Source: Deltaproteobacteria bacterium
GTDB lineage: Bacteria > Desulfobacterota > DSM-4660 > Desulfatiglandales > HGW-15
DNA: 49,053 nucleotides
Assembly (NCBI GenBank): GCA_016930835.1
Contig: JAFGGA010000039.1
Span: 1-49,053, forward strand
Direction: 5' to 3'
In this document: positions 16,223 to 24,100 of the stretch, piece after piece
Numbering within the stretch: the stretch's first letter is position 1
How the letters are laid out: each line of letters starts with the position of its first letter
The notes under the pieces: model-generated
What the model saw: only the letters and a program-made list of their open reading frames with translations
Databases searched by the model: none
Told to the model about the DNA's origin: nothing
Program-made: the position numbers and the translations under genes

Positions 16223-17902
16223 ATGAAAAAAATTACATCCATTATTGTCTGCATCTTTCTGGTAGCATTTGCCGTTGATGATGTCGGCGCCAAGAACAGA
16301 CACCATAGGCATAAGCATCCGACTGAGGCTGTGCCTGGGGTGCCGGTAATCGATTATATGGATTTATTGGACTTCGACTATCCCGGTACTGTAATTACTG
16401 AAGTTATATTGGATGAAGGTGGTGATATGCCTGCTCACTGCATCGTTAAAGGCTTTATGAACGAGCGGACAGGCATAGGCTTCCCGCCGATTACACCAGC
16501 TGCAACAACCTACGCGATCGGTTTTGAAATGCGCCTGCCCACGGCTTGGAACGGCCGTTATTTCTATCAGGCCAATGGAGGTATTGACGGCGCTGTTGTA
16601 CCGGCCTATGGGAATATTTCCGGCGGGGGGTCCGCACTCGAAATGGGGTTTACGGTCATCAGCTCGGATACCGGCCACGGAGGAGGACCGTTTTTCGGCA
16701 TGGATCATCAGGCACGTATCGACTACGGCTACAACGCCGTAGCTGAACTGACACCCATGGCCAAAAGCCTTATTAAAAATTACTATGGTAAATTTCCTGA
16801 CAAATCGTATTTCGCGGGTTGCTCCAATGGCGGAAGACACACCATGGTTGCCGCATCACGATATGCTGACGAATATGATGGTTTTTTCGCGGGTTCCCCG
16901 GGATTCAACCTCCCCCAAGCGGCCATTGCTCAAGTATGGGGAGCGCAGCAGTACGCAACCATTTCCGAGTATGTTGATGGACGCCCCGATATCTCCAGCA
17001 GTTTTTCACCCGAAGACACCGCACTGGTATCGGATGCCGTTTTGGCAGTATGCGATGGGATTGACGGTGTCGTAGACGGTATGGTCAGTGACCCCTTGAC
17101 CTGCCAGGCGCTATTTAATATCAACCGGGATGTCCCTACCTGTGAAGACCCGGATGAGGAAGAATGCCTGACCTATGCCCAGAAATCGGTGCTGGCGAGG
17201 ATTCACGCAGGGGCAATGACCGGCAGCGGTGATCCCGTTTATACCCATTTTCTCTGGGATCCCGGCATCAGATCCAATAATTGGCGGTTTTGGGAATTCA
17301 CCGCTTCACGCTCTCTTGATCCAGGAGCAGTCGGCCTTATCTTTTCAGTACCGCCGGACCCGAATTGTATTTTCGGAGGATTGGATTGGGTCTTGAATTG
17401 GAACGGTACAGGCTTTGATGTTGACCGGGACGCGCCGAAGATCTATGCCACCGACGATACCTATACCGAGGCGAGCATGTCATTCATGACCCCGCCCGAC
17501 CTGCTCATGAAGCAACTGTACGCCAGAGGGGGCAAGCTGATCGTATTCCACGGCACGTCTGATGCTGTCTTCTCCGTGGCGGACACAATAAACTGGTACG
17601 AAGCGCTCAGCGCTCGCTATAGGCGCCGGACAAAGGATTTCGCCCGTCTTTTTATCATTCCGGGTATGGCCCATTGCAGCGGTGGTCCCGCATGTGATCG
17701 GTTTGACCTTTTTCATGCCCTGGTGGATTGGGTTGAGAAAGGAATCGAACCTGACACGGTAACGGCATGGCCAAATCCGGACAACCCGGAAGTGCCTTCA
17801 GATTGGAGTCCTAGCCGCACAAGGCCATTATGTAGTTATCCGGCGGTTCCTGTATATCAAGGCGGGGACCTTGAAGACGACTCAAGTTTTAGATGTGAAT
17901 GA
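16223..17902 (+). CDS. Secreted tannase/feruloyl esterase family protein
   Basis: This 559-residue protein starts behind AAGGAGG and has a signal peptide ending near VGA (residue 24), followed by a His/Lys-rich stretch. It matches the tannase/feruloyl esterase family. The nucleophile elbow is AGCSNGGR, an Asp lies in HGTSDAVFS, and the catalytic His is in GMAHCSGG. The Cys next to the Ser and the Cys next to the His form the CS-D-HC arrangement of this family, where a disulfide joins the two catalytic loops. Further Cys pairs in the middle (for example CEDPDEEEC) may bind calcium or form disulfides. Family members cleave phenolic esters such as gallates, ferulates or chlorogenate. Here it could release the island's substrate outside the cytoplasm. 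Unusual for an apparent anaerobe. Confidence 0.88.
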   Translation: MKKITSIIVCIFLVAFAVDDVGAKNRHHRHKHPTEAVPGVPVIDYMDLLDFDYPGTVITEVILDEGGDMPAHCIVKGFMNERTGIGFPPITPAATTYAIGFEMRLPTAWNGRYFYQANGGIDGAVVPAYGNISGGGSALEMGFTVISSDTGHGGGPFFGMDHQARIDYGYNAVAELTPMAKSLIKNYYGKFPDKSYFAGCSNGGRHTMVAASRYADEYDGFFAGSPGFNLPQAAIAQVWGAQQYATISEYVDGRPDISSSFSPEDTALVSDAVLAVCDGIDGVVDGMVSDPLTCQALFNINRDVPTCEDPDEEECLTYAQKSVLARIHAGAMTGSGDPVYTHFLWDPGIRSNNWRFWEFTASRSLDPGAVGLIFSVPPDPNCIFGGLDWVLNWNGTGFDVDRDAPKIYATDDTYTEASMSFMTPPDLLMKQLYARGGKLIVFHGTSDAVFSVADTINWYEALSARYRRRTKDFARLFIIPGMAHCSGGPACDRFDLFHALVDWVEKGIEPDTVTAWPNPDNPEVPSDWSPSRTRPLCSYPAVPVYQGGDLEDDSSFRCE

Positions 17903-17987
17903 CATTGATACTGCCATGGAGGAGGTTCTAAGTTCTCCGGGATTCTATTCCAAAGTATTCGGGTAAAAAACCTGTCATGGTGATTCC

Positions 17988-19187
17988 ATGAATGATAATA
18001 CATGTCCGGCACCTGAACCGTTCGGTGCGATGATCGGAAATATTATTTTTCTGACAGTGCTGTTTTTTCTGACCTTGATCAGCCGTTTTATCTTCGCGCC
18101 GTTAATGCCTATTTTAAGCCATGACCTCGGCCTGACACACAGCCAGGCCGGGGCGATTTTTCTCATCAGCGCCTGCGGCAATTTTATCGGGGCGATTACT
18201 TCCGGGATCTTCTCCTCAAAAATCAATCACAGGGGAACGCTTATTCTTTCCACTGGTGGTGTCGGCATCATCATGTGGGTTTTCATATGGATATCATCCG
18301 TATGGGCTGTTCGCATGTGTGTCTTGTTCTTGGGTATCGTTGCTGGGTTTAACCTTCCATCAAATGTCGCGACCATCACGGCTATCGTCAGACGTCAGGA
18401 TTGGGGCAAGGCCTTGGCCGTTCAACAACAGGCACCGCCTTTAAGCACCCTATTAGGGCCACTGGTTGTGGTGATGTTTGTATCCTGGTTTTCATGGCGA
18501 ACCCCTTTTATGGCTTTGGGGAGTCTCGCGTTGATCGCTGCCCTGGCATTCATGAATTATGACCGTGTAGGAAATTTTCCGGGTGCAGCCCCACGACCCT
18601 CGGCCATTAAAGCCCTTATCAGGCGAAAATCCATCTGGACGATGGTCATCTTATTCACCTTGGCAATCGGAGGACAAATAGGGGTCTATACCATGCTGCC
18701 GCTTTATCTGGTTGCCGAACATGGGCTTTCAACGGAAACGACCAATATGCTTATAGGGTTATCTCGAATATCCGGCCTGTTCATGACCTTTTTTGCCGGA
18801 TGGATGACGGATCGGTTAGGCGAAAAACGAACCATCGCGCTGGTTCTATTTATTTCCGGTATCGCCACCATGTTGTTGGGATTGCTATCCGGTAGGTGGC
18901 TCACAATTCTCATTTTTTTACAGCCGGCACTTATCACATGTTATTTTCCTTCAGGATTTGCGGCCCTTTCAAGGGTCGTCCAGCCCAATATGCGCAGTCT
19001 GGCATCGGGCCTGGTCCCTCCGACCGCCTTTCTTTTCGGCGGGGGACTTCTCCCCGCCGCCCTCGGCTATATGGGCCAATCCTTCACCTTTGGTCTGGGA
19101 ATCACCCTATTCGGGATGATTATCTGCCTGGGCTCGACACTGGTATTTACGCTCACATTATTGGAGAAAATGGATGAGGGGTGCTGA
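17988..19187 (+). CDS. MFS transporter
   Basis: This 399-residue integral membrane protein has about 12 predicted helices and major facilitator features. GIFSSKINHRGTL occupies the helix 2-3 loop, and GWMTDRLGEKRT (motif A-like) the helix 8-9 loop. The half-way loop near residues 195-210 is basic (RPSAIKALIRRK). It is the last gene of the + strand island, next to the esterase, and may import or export the esterase product. Only a weak ribosome site (GGTGAT) precedes ATG 17988. Substrate unknown. No terminator with a T run was seen after it before the aroKB leader. Confidence 0.88.
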   Translation: MNDNTCPAPEPFGAMIGNIIFLTVLFFLTLISRFIFAPLMPILSHDLGLTHSQAGAIFLISACGNFIGAITSGIFSSKINHRGTLILSTGGVGIIMWVFIWISSVWAVRMCVLFLGIVAGFNLPSNVATITAIVRRQDWGKALAVQQQAPPLSTLLGPLVVVMFVSWFSWRTPFMALGSLALIAALAFMNYDRVGNFPGAAPRPSAIKALIRRKSIWTMVILFTLAIGGQIGVYTMLPLYLVAEHGLSTETTNMLIGLSRISGLFMTFFAGWMTDRLGEKRTIALVLFISGIATMLLGLLSGRWLTILIFLQPALITCYFPSGFAALSRVVQPNMRSLASGLVPPTAFLFGGGLLPAALGYMGQSFTFGLGITLFGMIICLGSTLVFTLTLLEKMDEGC

Positions 19188-19277
19188 ATCCGATCCGGAA
19201 ATCACCGAGACGATGATTACCTGAACACCCTTTCCCGGGTAACCGATTCGAGATAAGGCCGGATTCGAAAAAATAGC

Positions 19278-19307
19278 TTGACATGTCCCGAAAAGTTCCC
19301 TTACCTT
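19278..19307 (+). promoter_or_regulatory. Possible promoter of the aroKB-uvrA unit
   Basis: TTGACA (19278-19283) is perfect. The -10 is weak: TTACCT or TACCTT at 19301-19307 with 17-18 bases between. It lies 90 bases after the MFS gene and upstream of the aromatic-codon leader ORF and its terminator, mirroring the aroC and trp leaders. Confidence 0.45.
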
Positions 19308-19337
19308 TACCAGATCAATCCTTATTTTGATGGATAT

Positions 19338-19412
19338 ATGGCGGCATTTCATTCTGACAGATTTTTTTGGCGCATCTTCCCGGGGTATAAGTCCGCCTGG
19401 GATGAGCTCTGA
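19338..19412 (+). CDS. Putative aromatic leader peptide of the aroKB attenuator
   Basis: This 24-codon ORF encodes Phe at codon 4, Phe-Phe-Trp at 9-11 (context DRFFWRIF), Phe at 14, Tyr at 17 and Trp at 21. Seven of 24 residues are aromatic. It ends 32 bases before a terminator hairpin that precedes the shikimate kinase-DHQ synthase gene. This is the layout of an amino-acid-sensing leader peptide: stalling at Phe, Tyr or Trp codons would favour read-through. The ribosome site is poor. A second overlapping ORF in another frame from ATG 19330 to a TAA near 19418 also contains Phe-Phe and one Trp, so the translated frame is not certain. Confidence 0.5.
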   Translation: MAAFHSDRFFWRIFPGYKSAWDEL

Positions 19413-19444
19413 GTAAATATAACCGTCATAAAAAAGAGCAATAA

Positions 19445-19484
19445 GCCGTGGGCAGAGATCATGAAACCATGGCTTTTTTTATTT
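19445..19484 (+). terminator. Attenuator terminator before aroKB
   Basis: GCCGTGG (19445-19451) pairs with CCATGGC (19467-19473) with one G-T wobble. A run of seven T, then ATTTT, follows. The 5' arm continues as GCCGTGGGCA, the same sequence that opens the aroC terminator and nearly the same as the first trp terminator. It lies inside the 5' leader, about 70 bases before the start codon, so it acts as an attenuator and not as the end of the MFS unit. I see only a weak candidate antiterminator partner (GCCTG at 19395). Confidence 0.65.
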
Positions 19485-19553
19485 TACATCCATGAGGCAT
19501 CAACCCATAAGCTTCATTCGATTTCTTGCTTTCAACCAGGCGGAGGTATGAAC

Positions 19554-21143
19554 ATGACCAGACCGAATATCATCCTAACGGGGTTTATGGCCACCGGCAA
19601 GACCACTGTGGGAAAATTACTCTCAAAACAGCTCGGATACGAATTTGTGGATACGGACGAGTTGATTGAAGCCCGTACCGGCCAGACCATTGCCGAGATA
19701 TTCCGTGAAAAAGGTGAACCGGCCTTTCGAAAGATGGAATCGGATCTGGCAAGGGAACTGGCGGATAAAGATGGGCTTGTCATTTCCACTGGCGGCCGTT
19801 TGATGCTGGATGCGGATAACGCGGAAGCCCTGGGGAAAAGCGGCCGCGTCTTTTGTCTCGTGGCTACCCCTGAAGAGATATTGGAACGTGTTGAACGAGA
19901 TACGGGGGTACGAAGACCGTTACTTGAAGTCCCGAACCCGATTGAGCGTGTCGTGGAACTTCTACAGCAACGCGAAAAAGGTTATGGCCGTTTCTCCCAG
20001 ATGGTGACCTCGGATAAAATTCCGGAAATCGTTTGTCAAAACCTGTTCGGCATCATCCAGGCAAAGCCGGATCTGCGCCTGCCCATCAAGGCCCCTGTTA
20101 CACGGTATGAATTCATAGTCGGTGGAGGCATCTTGCCTTTTATCATCCAACTGGCCGGTATAAAAGGGCCGGTCGCTATCATCACCGATAGCCATGTCGA
20201 GCCGTTATATGCCAAGAGCTGCGGATCAGTCGATGTGGTTGTGACTGTGCCGCCCGGTGGACGGTATAAAACATTAGAAACCGTTCAATTTATCTTTGAT
20301 AAGCTGCTGGAATCTGATTTTGACAGAAGTGGAGCGATCATTGCCCTTGGCGGGTCTGTTATCAGTGAAATGGCCGGCTTCGTTGCAGCGACATATATGA
20401 GAGGAGTCGACTGCATCCAGTGCCCCACCAGTCTCCTGGCAATGGTGGATACAAGTATCGGAGGCAAAGTCGGTGTGGATCTGCCGCAGGGCAAGAATCT
20501 GGTAGGTTCCTTTAAACAACCCAAGGCCATCATCGCGGATGTGGCCACATTACAGAGCCTTCCTCCAAGAGAATTCGCATCGGGTATGGCTGAAGTGATC
20601 AAACACAGTCTTATCGCTGATACGGATCTGCTCAATAAAATAGAGGCCGGCCATTGGCAACGGGGATTGAATGATCTTCAACCTTCCCTCTCGGATCTTC
20701 AAGCCCTCGTAGCCCAAGCCATCCAGGTCAAGACCCATATCGTCCAGGAAGACCCCTTTGACCAGGGACGCAGACGAATGCTCAACCTGGGACACACATT
20801 CGGTCATGCCATCGAACAGGTCAGTGGGAATACCATTCGGCATGGAGAGGCTGTTTCAATGGGACTTGTAGCGGCCGTAAACCTCTCAGCACGCATGGGC
20901 TATTGTTCCCCTGTCTTGCAGGAACGTATCGAGTCTGCTCTCGTGCAGGCAGGTCTCCCCATCAGGATCCCGATGGATATGATCCCTGCCAGGCTTTTTG
21001 GCGCTATGAGCAGTGACAAAAAAAAGACGGCTGGTCGTCTAAGATTTGTCCTGCTTAGGGATATCGGGGATGTATTGATTACGGATGCCGTGCCTCAACC
21101 AGCGGTAGTTGCAACCCTTGAAGAATTGACCTTAACAGAATGA
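19554..21143 (+). CDS. aroKB: Shikimate kinase-3-dehydroquinate synthase fusion protein
   Basis: This 529-residue protein joins two shikimate-pathway enzymes. Residues 1 to about 175 are shikimate kinase: Walker A GFMATGKTTVGK (10-21), DTDE (33-36), and the lid RRPLL near 121. Residues about 195-529 are dehydroquinate synthase: PTSLLAMVDTSIGGKVGVDL, GKNLVGSF, AEVIKH, LNLGHTFGHAIE and HGEAVSMG. Two conserved spots differ from consensus. The kinase GGG is GGR (80-82). The synthase NAD-site GGGxxxD is GGSVISE. A separate canonical aroB lies at 30173-31201. I start at ATG 19554, 7 bases after GGAGG; ATG 19548 is too close. The end overlaps uvrA by four bases. A leader attenuator precedes it. Confidence 0.93.
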   Translation: MTRPNIILTGFMATGKTTVGKLLSKQLGYEFVDTDELIEARTGQTIAEIFREKGEPAFRKMESDLARELADKDGLVISTGGRLMLDADNAEALGKSGRVFCLVATPEEILERVERDTGVRRPLLEVPNPIERVVELLQQREKGYGRFSQMVTSDKIPEIVCQNLFGIIQAKPDLRLPIKAPVTRYEFIVGGGILPFIIQLAGIKGPVAIITDSHVEPLYAKSCGSVDVVVTVPPGGRYKTLETVQFIFDKLLESDFDRSGAIIALGGSVISEMAGFVAATYMRGVDCIQCPTSLLAMVDTSIGGKVGVDLPQGKNLVGSFKQPKAIIADVATLQSLPPREFASGMAEVIKHSLIADTDLLNKIEAGHWQRGLNDLQPSLSDLQALVAQAIQVKTHIVQEDPFDQGRRRMLNLGHTFGHAIEQVSGNTIRHGEAVSMGLVAAVNLSARMGYCSPVLQERIESALVQAGLPIRIPMDMIPARLFGAMSSDKKKTAGRLRFVLLRDIGDVLITDAVPQPAVVATLEELTLTE

Positions 21144-24100
21144 AAAGAGTCAACGAAAATATTCATGGGGCAGTGCCGAATCTGCAGAATCAAAGGATTA
21201 AACCTCTGCCGGACATACGAATTGTCGGGGCCCGGCAACACAACCTGAAAAACCTGGATCTGGATATACCGCAGAATCGTATCATCGTGATAACGGGGGT
21301 CAGTGGTTCGGGCAAATCATCCCTGGCCTTTGATACACTCTATGCCGAAGGCCAGCGCCGCTATGTGGAGACATTCTCTCCTTATGCGCGTCAATTTATG
21401 GATCGGATGGATCGGCCTCTGGTGGATCGGATCGAAAATATCCCGCCGGCCATTGCCATCGATCGCAAAGAACCGGTCCGCACATCCCGTTCCACGGTCG
21501 GCACCATGACCGAACTCACCGACTATGTCAAACTGCTTTATGCCCGTTTGGGACAACTCCATTGTCGAGGCTGCGGGAATCCGGTCAAGGCCGAAACACC
21601 CGAATGGATCTGGAACCGACTCCAGGGTGTACCAACCGGCACGGAAATGATTATCTCGTTCCCGGTTCCGCTTCATTTGACCTCCCTCCAACAGTTGCGA
21701 ATAGATCTTCATCGGATGGGATTCGATCGCGTGTTTTCCGGGGATAAAATGATAACCCTGGATGAATGGCAGGATCAAGGATCTCAAAAAGAGCTTCATG
21801 TGGTGGCGGATCGGGTCTTGTTCAGGCATTCAGACCGCACCCGCATCATCGATTCCATTGAACAGGCTTTTCGATTCGGGGGAGGAAGACTTCGGATTTG
21901 GATCAAGCCTGATCAGATCCTTTACTTCAGCAATCATCTTCAATGCCCTGTCTGCAATATCAAGTACAGCCCGCCCAATCCCAACCTTTTCTCATTCAAC
22001 AGCCCGGTGGGTGCCTGTAAGACTTGTCGCGGGTTCGGGCGCATCATCGACGTGGACCTGGACCTGATTATCCCGGATCTATCCCTTTCCCTTGCGCAAG
22101 GGGCCGTCAAACCCTGGGGGGATAGAGAAAAAGGACGCATGGAATATCACGACCTCGCGTCCTTTTGCCGAATGAAGAACATCCCCATGGACAGACCATT
22201 CAGGACCTTAACCGCATCTCAACAAAAGGTCATTATTGAGGGGGATCATGACTTCTATGGGATCAGAGGATTCTTCCAGTGGCTCGAAACCAAACGATAT
22301 AAAATGCACGTGCGCGTTTACTTATCCCGATACCGCAGTTACATGCCTTGCACAGCATGCAAAGGAACCCGTTTTTCTGATGATGCCCTGCTCTACCGCT
22401 TGGGAGGTCTGCACATCGGCCAGGTATATGCGCTGGATGTGGAGACGGCCGCCCCCTTTTTCAAATCACTCTCAATCCCCAAGACGGACAAGGCCGCCCA
22501 CCTGATCCTGAATGAAATCCTGAGCCGTCTCCAGTATCTTCAAGACGTGGGAGTGGGTTATCTGGCCCTGGACCGCCAATCCCGTACCCTATCAGGAGGA
22601 GAGGTACAGCGTGTGGCCCTGACCTCTGCCTTGGGTTCATCCCTGGCCAACAGTCTCTATGTCCTGGATGAACCCAGCATCGGCCTTCACCCGCGCGACA
22701 GCCACCGCTTGATGAGTATTCTCAAACGGCTCAGGGATCTTGAAAACACGGTACTTTTGGTGGAACATGATCCTGAGATCATCAGCCAAAGCGACCTCAT
22801 GCTGGACCTGGGTCCAGGCGCAGGCGACCAGGGCGGTGAAATCACCTATTTCGGACCCATAAACCGTGTCAACGGTTGCCTCACAGGCCAGTATCTTAAG
22901 GGGAAACAGCGTATCGCCATACCCCCGGTTCGACGGAAACCCATGAAGGATCAATGGCTGAACATCACCGGTGCCTCCGAAAACAATCTCCAAAACCTTC
23001 ATTTCCGCATACCATTGGGGCTGTTCATATGTCTGACCGGTGTGTCCGGGTCCGGGAAGTCGACCTTGGCTGAGGAGATCCTTTATAAGGGGATCAAACG
23101 TGCCAAGGGAGATTCCCAAGGCCGTCCCGGGCAATATCAGGAAATAAATGGTTTTAATGGAATCGAGGATGTCATCTTGGTGGATCAAAGGCCCATAGGC
23201 CGGACGCCCAGGGCCAATATCTTGACCTATACCAAGGCCATGGACCCGATTCGGGAACTCATGGCCAGGACCGACAATGCACGGGCGAGGCGGCTGAAAA
23301 AAGGTTACTTCTCATTCAATACGACCGGCGGACGATGCGAGACATGTCAGGGCGCAGGCTATGAAAAGGTGGAGATGCAATTCCTTTCGGATGTATTCAT
23401 TACCTGCCCGGACTGTAACGGCCGGCGTTTTAAGAAAGAGGCCTTGGATATCACCTATCATGGGAAAAATATCCATGAGATATTTTCCATGACCGTCAAG
23501 GAGTCCTCGGCCTTTTTTCATGATCAGCCTAAGGTAATCCGTTCATTAAAGGCCTTATCCGATGTGGGCCTTGAATACATTCGATTGGGGCAGCCCTTGA
23601 ACACGCTTTCCAACGGCGAGGCCCAACGACTCAAACTCTCACAATATATATCAGGCGCAAGCAAAGGGCCCAGCCTGTTTATCTTTGATGAACCCACCAC
23701 GGGACTGCATTTTGACGATATCCGCAAGCTCCTTCATGTTTTCCAAACGCTCGTCGGTCAAGGGAACACCCTCTTGGTAATCGAACATAATATGGATGTG
23801 GTGAAGTCGGCCGATTGGGTGATTGATCTGGGGCCGGAAGGAGGAAACAATGGGGGGCGTTTGATAGCCTCCGGGCCTCCAGAAGAAGTATCCGCGCACC
23901 CCACATCCCATACGGGTCGTTTTTTAAAAAGATATCTACATAGCCATCGGAGGCTCGCACCGATCCGGAACAAACCCATTGTGGGAAAATCCGTTTCAAA
24001 ATCCCCCTCCCCCGCCATCAATATATCCGGTGCCCGTGAGCATAATCTCAAGAATCTCAGTCTTTCCATACCCAGGCAAAAATTGGTCGTGGTCACGGGC

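Noticed and set aside
19330-19419. Alternative leader ORF from ATG 19330 before aroKB
   Set aside because: It contains Phe-Phe and one Trp but fewer aromatic codons than the frame from 19338 and no better ribosome site. Kept only as an ambiguity.
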